64,000 nucleotides of DNA from Pontederia crassipes (lineage: Eukaryota > Streptophyta > Magnoliopsida > Commelinales > Pontederiaceae), in assembly GCA_030549335.1 (NCBI GenBank), contig CM060194.1, positions 18,416,171-18,480,170 of the forward strand. Reading direction: 5' to 3'. The position numbers were made by a program, and so were the translations under genes. Below, piece after piece: positions 35,701-46,093 of this stretch. The first letter of the stretch is position 1, and each line of letters starts with the position of its first letter. The notes below the pieces were generated by a model. That model saw only the letters and a program-made list of their open reading frames with translations, was not told the DNA's origin and made no database searches.

Positions 35701-37823
35701 TTGCCTCAGAAAGAGAATCCAAAATAACCAACTCTACAGTATTTGGATAGATTTTGATATCTTGAGTAATTTCTTATAATTCTTCAGTTGGAGCAAACGT
35801 AACTTCCAAAGATAATTGATCTTCACTGGATTGCACAGATTCTGGAAGAAAGTCCAAAATAATCGTCTTTTCAGTATTTGGATAGATTCTTATATCTTGA
35901 GTAGTTTCTTGTAATTCTTTAATTGGAGCAGATATAACTTCTAAAGATAATTGATCTTCACAAAATTGCATAGAATCTGATGAAGTCCCGGGCACTTTAT
36001 TGATTATGTTATCCAATCGTTGTTGAAGTTTCTCAATTGAATTCTTGATATTCTCCAAATGGATTTAAACTTCTTGCATTAAATTTTTCTTATCTTCTTG
36101 AGACTTACTTGACTGCTGAAAAATAAGATAATGATACGACGAAGGCAAAAAATGTTGGATAAGTAATTTCTTCAACTTTTGCCATGTCTGAATAGGTGGT
36201 TTTTCATGATAAGCTCGAAGGCGCTTATTATCTTTCCACCATGATAAAGCTCTATTTGAAAATTTGTTGACAACTAATTTGACTTGAGATTCTGGAATAT
36301 CCCAATAATCAAAGAAGTGATCAACTTTAGAAATCCAGTGTAAAAATTCATCAACATGAAAATAACCATTAAATGATAGTGGTTCTATCCTCATGTTGTT
36401 AGTTAAAATAACAAAATAAAATAAAAAGAATATAAACTAACAAATCATGAGAGAGAAAGAAAGAGAACGATAAGGCTGCAACGAACTAGAGATAACAAAA
36501 TGGAGAAAACAAAAAATAAAGGATGAATAAGTTATGAATGATAAGAAAAAAAATAAAACAAGAAAACTAAAATAAGAAATGGATGGTAGAGGAGAAAATG
36601 AGCACCAAAACGAAGAGGTAAATTTCCTCGAAGGCTCTGATACCACTTGACGCGGCGGGGGATCACAAAGTGGAGGAGATTACAACTTTGGGACGAATTC
36701 CGAAAGAGGTTGACGGTTCAAAGCACCATCAATAGCTTGATAAACTTGGAATCCACGCTCTGAATCCACCGAGAGATAAAACCACTCAGGTTTAATGAAT
36801 AATTGGATAATAATTGAACTATCTAATAATGAAAGAGGTTATGCCTATTTATAGGCATTTACAATCAAATTTAAACTAATTTAAAAGATAACAATTGTAA
36901 CTAATAGATTCTAACTAATATAAAAAGATAAATATAACAACAATAACTACTAAAATATTATCTTCTTTCTCCTACATCAGTTAGTGTTCCTCTATCCTCT
37001 CATCTCATACTTATTATGAGAAACTTGTTGCCATTTATATATCAAACTTCAGTTGAGTTGCAGTATGGTATTGGATAACTTGTAAAGAACTTGATTGAAC
37101 AGTACACAAGATGATGAATTTCCTGTCATTTGTGAATTTTTTCCAACCTTATTTGTTATTTCGCTCATGTTAATTGATGCAGTCATTGCTTCAAAGAAAC
37201 TAGGTCTTCTACTTGGTTTATGTAATCGGGTGTGGTTTACTTGGGGTGTTTAGGATGGATATTTTACAGAACTCTAGTTGTAAGTTTTCAAGACTTCTAT
37301 GGCATATTACATATCTAGCTACAGTTTTTTACAAAGCTTGAGTTGTAAATTTTGAAATCTTTTCATCATGGGTAAACAAATGAAAATGATTTCCTGTCAC
37401 ATGTTAACCAAAAAACTTATAATTATGGAGGAAACCTGGCTATCAGTGCTCTCTTGTTTCTCTTTTCTTTCTCAAGTGTATTTGTTTCATAATTCATTGC
37501 TTGACAGGTTTGGAAGACTGTATTCTGAGAAGAATATTTCCGGTCGTAGTCTTGTGTATATGGTGACCGGAATTGTGTCCGGTATGCTGATTGCCATCCT
37601 CTTTATCATCCTTATCAAAAGCCTTCACATTTCTGCTCGTGCCTTGGCTAGAAAATGGGATGCCCACAGGTCCAGAGCAGGAAGCGCCTTATTACAAATT
37701 CGACGGATGTGTCTTTTTGTTGCTTATTTCTCTGCCATGTGCTGGTTAATTTTGCAGTATGTTAAGATGATTGGATTTAAACAGTTCTCGTTTTACTCCA
37801 AATTTAGCGAGAGGACTGCATGA
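29708..37823 (+). CDS. Five-exon gene for a 313-residue membrane protein of unknown function
   Basis: Coding exons are 29708-29948, 30071-30201, 30492-30617, 33601-33728 and 37508-37823. All junctions are GT-AG, the phases agree and the total is 942 bp. The N-terminus (1-35) is Gly/Glu-rich. A hydrophobic segment at about 38-67 is followed by a 155-residue polar domain with six cysteines (81, 90, 112, 151, 173, 191) and an N-E-T glycosylation sequon at 168. Two more hydrophobic segments lie at about 224-246 and 276-295. The six cysteines suggest disulfides in a luminal or extracellular domain (inference). I do not recognise a named family; the sequence looks like a plant-conserved uncharacterised transmembrane protein. 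Introns 3 and 4 are long because transposons inserted in them. The exons carry no disruption, so the gene is probably active. Confidence 0.85.
32043..33155. mobile_element. Foldback (Mutator-like) element in intron 3, with payload
   Basis: Long imperfect inverted repeats start GGAGTAAATTTCAGG on the left and end CCTGAAATTACCC on the right. They share ACAAAATGGTCA, CACCCAATTTT and AAATTTAAAAAA-type blocks for about 250 bp. Flanks AAGGATATT (32034-32042) and AAGGATATC (33156-33164) form a 9-bp duplication with one mismatch, as expected for MULEs. The interior (about 32310-32900) is GC-rich and unlike the arms. It has open frames on both strands, so this resembles a Pack-MULE carrying captured DNA. 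Confidence 0.8.
32540..32815 (-). CDS. Possible captured ORF with signal-peptide-like start
   Basis: Within the foldback payload, a minus-strand frame from an ATG at 32815 begins MVSVLLLLLILLHVRPSA. This looks like a signal peptide with a small-residue cleavage region. A short basic stretch follows (WTRRRQQG, then KYRKCFRRSFKVRG). The frame is about 90 codons. The plus strand is open too, so GC-rich composition alone could explain it. No family is recognised. It may be part of a gene captured by the element or simply chance. Confidence 0.3.
   Translation of the reverse strand: MVSVLLLLLILLHVRPSAKEWTRRRQQGVPKYRKCFRRSFKVRGDRKDVVIDGDKQCGGALVGDQGEKQLVFVQGRRRGSISVASPSPTSP
35774..36394 (-). pseudogene. 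gag of the small LTR retrotransposon, with internal repeat
   Basis: The N-terminal 109 codons (36394-36065) match the gypsy gag capsid: FNGYFHVDEFLHWISKVDHFF, then FSNRALSWWKD and TWQKLKKLLIQHFLP. A stop then separates a second frame (36058-35774) that starts with a LQQRLDNIINKV coiled coil. It contains two copies of an EDQLSLEV..AP..EL..TQDI.IYPNT unit, about 40 residues each. A third partial unit continues past the stop at 35774. Capsid homology is clear. The repeated tail is not a family feature I know. Confidence 0.75.
36634..36645 (-). promoter_or_regulatory. Primer-binding site (initiator Met tRNA) of the small LTR element
   Basis: On the minus strand TGGTATCAGAGC lies two bases inside the 5' LTR (36648-36979). 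Confidence 0.9.
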
Positions 37824-38462
37824 AATTGTTGTATATTTTGACATGGCGTAAGATGCTGAAGCAGTAAATCTACGAGCATTTGCGCTGATTCGGTTGCAAT
37901 GTGGGGAGATGCATTATTGTTTACCTTTGTGTGTCATGCCCAAAACCAGCAAAGTTTTTGGTTCTCAAAGATTTCGTTCATACGTTTGTTCAAAATCCAC
38001 ATCAAGACGGCCGCATTTGCATCTAAAGGGATACTCGGTGAACTCCCTTCTGTTGGTATGTAATTCATATTACTTCAGCTTATATTTCTCATTCCAAAAC
38101 ATGTTTACCAAAGAATGAATGACATTTCTTAGCTTCCGTCTTAGATATTATGACATTTTATTTTCGGTTGTGACATTACGATGGTTCATTCCTATGGACA
38201 TTCACCGTACGTCCTTTGGATCAAGGACATTGAGTTGTGACGAACAAAGCAATCGAGGCAACAAAAGGTAGTGTAATTAACATGAGGATGCAAAGATGTT
38301 TCCGATGGACATTACGAGAAGAACAAATAATGAACAATTAGCTGATCATGCTTTGGAGAGGCAAAGGGGAAAAGCCAGGAGCATGTCTGTAGTCTACATT
38401 GGTTTGGGTCTGTGTTGCTCGTCTCTATTTATCAAACTCTCCCAGAAGACTCAATGCTCGTT
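37824..38462. other. Intergenic space between two convergent host genes
   Basis: It holds the 3' UTR of the membrane-protein gene from the left and that of the BRX-family gene from the right. The stop codons are 639 bp apart. No repeat or further gene is seen. The short 37894 frame is incidental. Confidence 0.6.
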
Positions 38463-41400
38463 CTATAGGTATTGACTCTGTATCCTCTCCCTGTTCTGCT
38501 CCCACCAAAGTTTAGCACGCACCTCCCCGAACTTTTCTCGACTGCAGCAAAACCCGAAGACGAACACATTGGTCAGCAGATCAGAAGAAACACAGAACAG
38601 AAATATACAAGCGCGAAGTGTACCTGAATCGGACTCGCCGGAGCTCCCGTGTTCCGTCCGCCTGCTCGCGGAGGGTGATGAAGACACCTGGTTCATCTTG
38701 CTCCACCCATTCGGTGATCTCCAAATCGCTGGCGTTGCTGATGGAACGGGATGCTGCTGCCTCGTCTCTGGACGAGGTGGTGGTCCTCGACGCATCCATG
38801 TTAATAACGTTGGAACAAGCTTCTGATACCTTGGCACCAGAGAACCCTATAGTCGGAGCAACAGGAGGATGAAGCTGCAAGTAATTATAAGGCATCATAT
38901 ATTCAGAAGGGTCCGGAACCGGCGGCAAGAACACTCCTCTTCCATATGTACTAGCAGAAGACGGCGCCGGAGCAAACATCTGTGCTGATCTTGTGTGCCG
39001 TTCTTTGCTCACGGGGCTCTCTCTCGTAGGCACTACTCGGGTGTAAGAGGTCTCTCTCTAAAGATATGCATGCATGCAGCAAGGAGCAAATTAATCCACA
39101 GTTGGCTTAGTGACAGAACGTACTCTATCTAAGAAACAAAATTAATTATCTTCAAGCATACTAATCACCACATTGATCTCTCTCATTAGGATCCTAAACC
39201 AAGTACGGGTTACCCACCTGATCCCCATCATCCGACCTGGCCGGGGTTGAGAAGGCCTGGCGGTTGAATCTCTGCACGTTGTACAGCTCCATGATCCTGT
39301 CGAAGTTCTCGCCCCACCACCTTTGTGCTTGCCACTTGTTAAACATCTCTCGGCTGCGGCAATGCCGACGTCAAAGCAACACCACAAATAGACAATTAGT
39401 TCTTTGTTCGATCGTGAATTAATTTGCAGCTAACGATCTAATCAGCACGAGTTTCAACCTGAAGCGGATGCGCTTGAGGTCGTTGCCTGCGCCGCCGGGG
39501 AGCGACACGAACGTGATGTGAACTCCTGGCTCGACCTGTGCCATCCACTCCTTGGGCTCGGCCCCCTCGTCCTGTAGGAACACATCGTCCTCGCCCGCGA
39601 CCATCCCGGCGGCGGCGGTGAAGTCCCACGCCGGCGTCGAGTTCGAACTCGCTGCCTGCATGAAGGACGAGTAGTAGTGGTGGCCACCGGCGGCGGCGTC
39701 GGAGACCGCATCCTCGACGTCGAGGAAGGCGGCATGGCGCTGATGGTGGAAGCTCTTGCTCCTTGGGACCGACAGCATTGAGCTGGCGCCGCCGCCGCTT
39801 TTGCATTGGCGAGACGAACCGCTGCCGGAGAACCTCAACACCATGTCTTTTATCTGCATGCATCGGTTATTAATTATATTTGTTTGCAGTAGAAATAAGA
39901 TATCATCAAATTAAGAAACCATCCAATATAATAATTTGACGAAGATTACGTGGTAGTGTGCTACAAAGGGTGCAAACTTTGCCTTGAGCATTAACTAAGA
40001 GAGAACCTTCATCTTTTAATTGGCATTTTCCATATTTGCTTATATGAACAGTTATTATCTATCTTTTCTTAAGTAGGGGATGCACCCTACTTGGAGCATA
40101 TTGTGTCCACCAAACTTGGAACAATTATTTTTTTAGGGACAACTTAGAACAATTATTGCTTGATGAGAAAAGTTCACAGTTTGGTTTCAAGATGTTTTTT
40201 CTTGTCTTAGACATTATGATGAAATCCTACAGTCAAGAGGGACAAAAATGCACACATCAAGAAGAACATTTTTTTTTCGGTAAAATGAGTTAGTAAAGAA
40301 AAAGGTATTCAAAGGAAAAAAAAAAAAGAAAAGTTATACAGTATTGTGTACATAATAATATTATAGTATGCATGGAACTATGGAAGTATATATAGTACAG
40401 CCTAAACCCTGCATGGAAGCCATCATAGGTTCAAAAGAGACCCCTCCATGATGTACCGGACCACCACCATCATCTGCTTTATACACTTCTTTATTCCTTT
40501 CGTGATGCTCAACTTCACATCATACGCCAATCTTTCAACCACATTACATCCAAGTGATCTCTTTCCACCGGATATATAGAGAGAGCACTCCTTTTAAAGA
40601 AGACCCGAAACCCCTGTTCCATCTTCACATTATCTCCTTAAAAGCTAGAAACACATTCTTACCAATAAAAAAAAGAAAAAAAAAAAAGCTACACACACAG
40701 AATACTCAGCACCGATGGGCCATTGGGGGATAAAGGAGTGCCATGAGCGTCCTCCTCCTGCTCTCAATTACTCCACACAGCGCCATGTCCAACTTTTTTT
40801 GGACGAACAAGGCGACGAACGAACGACGCCCCAGCATTTCTGCGTCTTCGCGGGCTCCGATGCATGCAAGACAGCGAATGACACAGAGGGCCCCTTTCTC
40901 CTCCCCCATCTCCTCCTTGACCAACCTTTTTGTCCAAAGCGAACCTTGGACCTTACAGTATTTTCCCAGCTACTGACTCACTTAATTGCATGCTACGACT
41001 TCCACCCTATCAGACGATCCATCTCTCTCCTGCACACACACGTTCTCTGATGCTGTGCACTACTGTACATGGCCTCCCTTTTTTTCTATTCTCTTACCAA
41101 AGAAAGCACGCCAACAGTACACAATACAGTAAGGCTTGAGACTGCAACAGCTTTGGACACAGTAAGATTGGTCAGGTTAATTGATGGTTTACAACACTCC
41201 TTTGCCTTTGGGCATTACCCTCTCCCACAGAAATGACCGCTGGATAACTCGCTTTTCAAATGGTCCCTTCACTTATGCACCAGGCCTTTCCCTTTATTTT
41301 TTTCCTCAGTTACGTACTACATGTATCTCTAAAGACGATTGAACATGACTGTACAAAGCCTGTTATGATTCCCTCACATCAAGATATTAAAAGCTACCAT

Positions 41401-41770
41401 ATGGTCTACGTACAAATAAAAGGAACAGGTGTACAGAAAAGGTTCCTATAACCTTACGTATATTAATTCTCGACTATGCATGGTTGCCCTACGCACAATA
41501 CTTCTCCCTTAAGACAATCTAAACTTTATGATATGCACTAATAATCAAGTTATAGCCTACATATATAGATATAATAATACTTATCCCATAAGACAAAGAA
41601 AGCTTTATGTTACGGCGTATTATAAATAATAAATCAACTATGGTCTACGAATAGAGAACCTGTGAGGTAATGCTTTTGACTGACTCTTTGGTACTTGGAT
41701 TGCCGTTGTTGCCCGTTGCACGGGAACTCCCACCGTCCTCGTGCTTGGAACATGCTATGCAAGCCAGCAT
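38463..41770 (-). CDS. BRXL: BREVIS RADIX family protein, 384 residues
   Basis: Exons (minus) are 41770-41660, 39853-39459, 39353-39218, 39057-38624 and 38541-38463. All junctions are GT-AG, phases are consistent and the total is 1155 bp. The protein begins MLACIACSK: the Cys 4/Cys 7 pair fits the palmitoylated membrane anchor known in this family. A conserved KESVKSITSQIKDM segment follows. BRX domain 1 (about 138-195) reads EWMAQVEPGVHITF to RWWGENFDRIMELYNV, and an RQAFSTPARSDDGDQ motif follows. BRX domain 2 (about 326-384) reads EITEWVEQDEPGVFITL to LWWEQNRERIQSQYL. The four-part layout and length match plant BRX proteins, which work at the plasma membrane in auxin transport and polarity with D6PK/PAX kinases (family knowledge). 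Residues 169 and 359 are split by introns at the same place in both domains. The gene looks intact. Confidence 0.95.
39854..41659 (-). other. Long first intron of the BRX-family gene
   Basis: An 1806-bp intron. It starts GTTCTC after TCACAG (minus strand) and ends CATGCAG. A central part (40.4-41.2 kb) is less AT-rich than the flanks, with CT-rich tracts and short frames on both strands that match no known protein. It could hold regulatory sequence. Confidence 0.5.
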
Positions 41771-42471
41771 CTTTGTACTCGTATATATTCTTCTCTTCTC
41801 TTCGGTGTAGTAGCACGACTACCTGCACGACATGAGTAATCAATAGTAAGTAACACCGAAAAAACAATGTAGCCGTCTCCAAAAGTGGAGTTCTGGTTTT
41901 GCCGGATATAGGCATCCGATTCGGGGAGCAGCAAAAGAGTATACATGCAACAGTGAAAGCACCAAGTGTTGTGGGTCTTCATATCCATCGTAATAGAATA
42001 AAGAAAAAAAAAGAATAAGATGAAGAGGGCTTTGTGTCTCCGCATACTACTTACGTACTGTTCATGTACATACTGTACTTTTTCAAGACATGGACAGAAC
42101 CGAACAAGGATCCATCGATCACAAATGCATAGGAGGCCGGGAAGAAAACACTTTAGGTTGTCTCTGCGCACGATCTGGTTTGCCAAACAGTTCAAAATTT
42201 CCGTGAATCACGCCTTGTTTCTAAGCGACAGGTTGCTGTGCCAAAGGATTTTGTGGATCGGGAGCTAGGGATCCAATACATGTAGACGAGTAGGGCGAAT
42301 CTAGTGGAGCATAAAAGTATTGCCGAAACGCGGGACGAAGAAGGTTCTAAATTCTGATAGGAGGATGCCAAACGCAAGAGAGCCAACAGTGCGTGTCAAC
42401 AGTTCTCACCCAACATCCCGAGGACTCGCAGAGACACAGTCCAGAGAGAGAGAGAGGGTCAAAATGTTCTG

Positions 42472-42516
<45 letters not shown>

Positions 42517-43270
42517 TACTAACTAGTTTTAAGCGGAGAGTAGAGAGCAGTGATAAACCAGGCAGCGTCAGAGCTATATGTTTGTTTCGATAGCAGCGCG
42601 TACACCTCGATTTGTTTTGCTGTGCATGTCTGCCAGTATTTGTATGCACCACCGACCTCATTCCACATGAAACGAGGACGCAGACATGAACAGAAGTTAC
42701 AGAACAAAATTGAACACAGTGGCGACTGATGGACTCATCATCCTCTTCCATGCAGAATTGATTAAGAACAACAAAAGAAAAAAGAAACACCAATCCGAAG
42801 GTTAAGATGAGCATGCCTCAGTCAACCCAGCAAACTTACATGTCAGCTTTAATCGTTTCTTTCTTCTACTCAATATTCTGATCATATTTAATTAATTAAG
42901 AATGACGGCAAAAAAAAAATTATGCAACAAATTCAAGAAAACACTGCATTGGATACAACTACCAAAGATGCATATTTCTGAAGCAGTTCTTTCGCCTACC
43001 TGGTAAGACAAGGTCGTGACCGGATTAAACACTGCAAGCAGTCTTCCTGCAATGAACGATGTGAACAGCAGCAGAAGATCACGCGCGAAAGATATATAGG
43101 TGGATGCAGGGAGCTCGATCCTCCTTGTCGCGTCCGGAGAACAATGACACGTACGTTGACGGAGAATGGAATGCCGACGCCGGCGGTGTTGCAGCGAGAC
43201 TCCGGCGAATGCAGTGCGTAAAAGAAATCGAAGCTCTCTCAAAGAGTTTGGACGAGGGCGTCTTCGGATC
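41771..43270 (-). promoter_or_regulatory. Probable 5' UTR with intron of the BRX-family gene
   Basis: A likely leader exon runs from about 43265 to 43000. It ends CCAG/GTAGGC and can splice to TCGTGCAG/GTAGTC, with exon 1 resuming at 41822. The predicted spliced leader contains no upstream ATG, while the intervening intron-like DNA contains several. A (TA)n microsatellite of about 38 bp lies in this intron at 42475-42513. The splice is an inference from sequence only. Confidence 0.5.
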
Positions 43271-43294
43271 CCCCCTGCAAATGGAATGGAGCCT

Positions 43295-43302
43295 TATTTA
43301 TA
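43295..43302 (-). promoter_or_regulatory. TATA box of the BRX-family gene
   Basis: TATAAATA on the minus strand in the context CACTATAAATAAGGC. It would place the start of transcription at about 43265-43270, ahead of an ATG-free leader. Confidence 0.6.
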
Positions 43303-43304
43303 GT

Positions 43305-43776
43305 GTCGCTTAATGACCGTTATCTCCTTCCTGATCGTCTTCTTTATTTTTTTTTTAAATTTTGTTTTATTCTTTAACTTTCTTTGTCTTATTACTTAAA
43401 AAGAGGGGGGAAATGAAAAAGTAAACTGCCTGCAAGCCCTCTCAGCTATTCTCTCTACTTTTGTCATGTGGGATATATATATATATATATAGATAATATT
43501 GTGTAACGTTTTAGTTTGAATCATTCATTTTTCATTAATGGTTAAGATTATTTCACTTTTTTCTCTGTCTCTTCTCTCTCTCACTTCTCCGATGGCCCGT
43601 CGCCTTCACCTCTTCCCCTTGATGGATCCGACTATGTAGATGTGAAACACTTCATAGATATGGTGCTGCCACCGACAATCCCTTGTGAGACCTTCCCTTT
43701 TTCTTCCAATCCGGTAACCCAATGGTGATGATCCCTTGCGAGCGCCTCCCCCAATCCTGTGCTCCCCTTTTCTTTT
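43305..43776. other. Upstream flank of the BRX-family gene
   Basis: No gene is seen. It contains a TATATATATATATATATA run at 43471-43492 and a CT-rich stretch at 43560-43620, up to the CACTA terminus at 43777. Confidence 0.5.
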
Positions 43777-44215
43777 CACTATAAGAAATTTGTCAATTAA
43801 CGACACAAGTATAGCGTCGCTAAAGGGATGCTAAATCGTGGCTAAAAGAGTTAGCCACAAATTGGCGTTGACATGACGTTGCAATAATGGGACGCATGTA
43901 ACCATTAGCGTAGCAATGTCGCCAAGAGAATCGACGGCACTTCTAGTGTCACATGTTGATGCTCTTATGACGATATGATGACACAGAAATTGTCGTTGCG
44001 AAGGGCTCATGTGTGTCACTAACCGGCGCTAAAGAGCCATTGAAACAGTCAATGCTAACTCAACGTCGACTTGACACTATATCGAGATGCTATTCAGATG
44101 CTAATATGGTGCTAAATAATCACTACTTACCATAAAGGGCACTAATTTAACGCCAACGTGTCGCTACTATGGCTCTAAACTGGCGACGCCAATGTGACGC
44201 TATATAGAATATGTT
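43777..44215. mobile_element. CACTA left terminus with subterminal repeats, right end not found
   Basis: Starts CACTATAAGAAATTTG and continues for about 430 bp with ATAGCGTCGCTAA, GACGTTGC and TAGCGTAGC-type motifs. This is the same subterminal motif style as the 5.5-12.7 kb element. No matching TTCTTATAGTG end occurs before the next CACTA element at 48983. It is therefore a truncated or internally rearranged copy, and no target duplication can be tested. Confidence 0.65.
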
Positions 44216-44349
44216 CATGTAATGAACAAATGCTTGGAAAAGATCAAATACAATGGAGATGATCAAATACAGAGGATCAATTTTGCATTCAATACATCAA
44301 ATGATTACATCAAATTTCACATTTTCATTACATCAAATGAATTTGCATC

Positions 44350-44770
44350 ACTACAAGAAGATTGGGAAGCAACGATAGTAGTAGTAGGAGGAGGCGACGT
44401 CGGAGCAGTAACAACAATAGGAGGAGGAGGCAGCATCGAAACTGGGGCAGCATCTGAGCAGCAATAATAGTAGGAGGAGGAGGAGGAGGAGGAGGCAGCG
44501 GCCCAACGACATCAGGGTAGTAGCAACAGTAGGAGGAGGAGGCGTCGTTGGGGCGATGTCGGGACAACAACAACAAGAGGAGGAGGAGGAGGCGTCGTTG
44601 GGGCGATGTCGGGACAACAACAACAAGAGGAGGAGGAGGAGGAGGCGGTAACAGCGTCCGAGCAGACAACAACAATAGGAGGAGGAGGTTGCCTCGTTCG
44701 GGCAGGCATCAATAGTAGTCATAGGAGGAGAGGTGGTTAAAAGGAGGAAAGAGGCAGGGTCCGCGCAGTA
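44350..44770. repeat. (GGA)n-rich region with about 50-bp tandem repeats
   Basis: A run of AGGAGG triplets alternates with AACAACAAC triplets. The unit GGCGTCGTTGGGGCGATGTC plus GGGACAACAACAACAAG occurs twice in perfect tandem at about 44541-44640, and degenerate copies flank it. The region begins CACTACAAGAAG, which may be a second CACTA-type end. The Leu/Pro-rich minus-strand frames here are artefacts of the repeat. Confidence 0.7.
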
Positions 44771-45263
44771 GCACACAATGAATCAAGTAATAAAGTAGCA
44801 AGTGCACTAGTCGTATCAAGTAATAAAGTAGAGAGTAGAGTGTCGAACCCACGAGGAACTAGTTAAATTTAATATATCCTAATAATCTCCTAAGAGAAGA
44901 AAAGGATGTTGTGATATGAAAATAAAAAATTAAAGATGCAGAAAATAAATTTGTGTTGAGCCTTGGAATTTATGGATGATTAATGTAAAGATAAACTTGC
45001 ATGATCCTCTATTATAGTTGAGTTATAGTGATAAATAATGAATTCAATTCTTAAGATGAATTAGGAGTACCTAAAATAATATAAATGAATTTGTGATATC
45101 AATAACTAAATAATAAATCGACCAATAATTTACTATAATGCCTATAGTAGCATATCAATGCCCTCAATTATTAACTTATTTTATTCTTTTTATACAAGAA
45201 AGTGCATAATTAATAATACAGTTTTTATGGAATCGATTAGTGGGAGACAAGACAAAAAGTATA
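44771..45263. other. AT-rich repeat-like segment
   Basis: No gene is seen. The beginning (about 44787-44870) has GTCGTATCAAGTAATAAAG and GTGTCGAACCCACGAGG, a phrase I associate with dispersed plant retrotransposon leaders. That association is weak. The remainder is plain AT-rich DNA. Confidence 0.35.
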
Positions 45264-46058
45264 GGGTTTAATTGGGGGGGGGGGAGGCTTTAACAGTGAT
45301 CGGATTTAGATCCAACAACTGGAATCACGTGTGATTTTCAAGCCATCCAACGGCTGGAATCCCGCGTGATTTTTTAGCCGTTGGATGTAGATCCGATGCA
45401 GATCGATTTTTTCTCTCTCGCAAATCGTCTTCAACCTCTCGCAAGCGGTTCTTCATCTCTGCCGCCGCCTCACATGATGCCGCTTCAGCTTGCATGACGA
45501 TGCTTCATCTTTGCGCAGGACATCCTCCTTGCACGACACCACTTCAGCTCGCCGTCTAGATCTACCGAGCATGTCTCCGCTTTTGTGTGGGTCACCGTCG
45601 CTTGTGTTGGTCGTATGCGTATCCGCTACCGCTTGTGTGGGTTGTCGTTGAGATCTGCGCCATTGTTGGCCACGACGTCGTCGGTTGCGTGAGTCGCCAT
45701 TGAGTTTGCATCACGACCGAGATCTGATCTGTGTCACCGCCGAACACAACGTCGCCGCTTGCGTGGGTCGTCGCTGAGATCTGCGTTATCGCCGAAGACG
45801 ACACCGTCGCTTGTGTGGGTCATCGCGAAGTTTGCGTCGCCATCGAGCATCGCCAAGATCTGATCTGTATTGCCCCCATGTTGAGGTCGATGACGACGAA
45901 GCGAGCGTTGGATTTGAACTTGTGCATCTACATCCCTCACAATAGATATGCACCATCGATCTAGATCCAACGACGAAAAATCTTGCGCGATTCCAATCGT
46001 TGGATCTGGATCTGATGACTATTAAAGTGGGATAATTAGTTGGGAGCCCCATTAAACC

Positions 46059-46059
<1 letters not shown>
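45264..46059. mobile_element. Foldback element with GC-rich tandem interior
   Basis: The arms pair over about 110 bp: the left begins GGGTTTAATTGGGG, and the right ends CCCCATTAAACCC. Both contain TAGATCCAAC and GGAATC(A/G)CG blocks. The interior (about 45560-45850) is built from degenerate 35-45 bp units such as CGCTTGTGTGGGTCATCGC. Flanks show only a partial 9-bp match (6 of 9), blurred by an adjacent (AT)n run at 46061-46090. It probably belongs to the same structural class as the other 9-bp-TSD foldback elements. Confidence 0.6.

Positions 46060-46093
<34 letters not shown>

Larger units (their letters stand above)
35039..36979 (-). mobile_element. Small gag-only LTR retrotransposon in intron 4
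   Basis: Two LTRs (35039-35374 and 36648-36979), both TGACGC...CTACATCA and highly similar, flank a 1.27-kb interior. GTTAG duplications lie at 35034-35038 and 36980-36984. An initiator-Met primer site and a purine-rich AAGAAAGGGAGAC tract abut the proper LTRs. Only a gypsy-type gag is encoded; no protease, RT or integrase is present. It is a non-autonomous derivative that must use proteins of another element. It is antisense to the host gene. Confidence 0.93.

Noticed and set aside
39438..39863. Arg-rich 141-codon frame overlapping BRX exon 2
   Set aside because: It is an alternative frame of the GC-rich exon. The overlapping frame carries the BRX motifs and joins with the other exons in phase.
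41260..41451. Small frame in BRX intron 1
   Set aside because: No family match, it is on the opposite strand to the gene, and there are no splice or promoter signals.
44328..44776. Leu/Pro-rich minus-strand frames
   Set aside because: They are translations of GGA/AAC triplet repeats.
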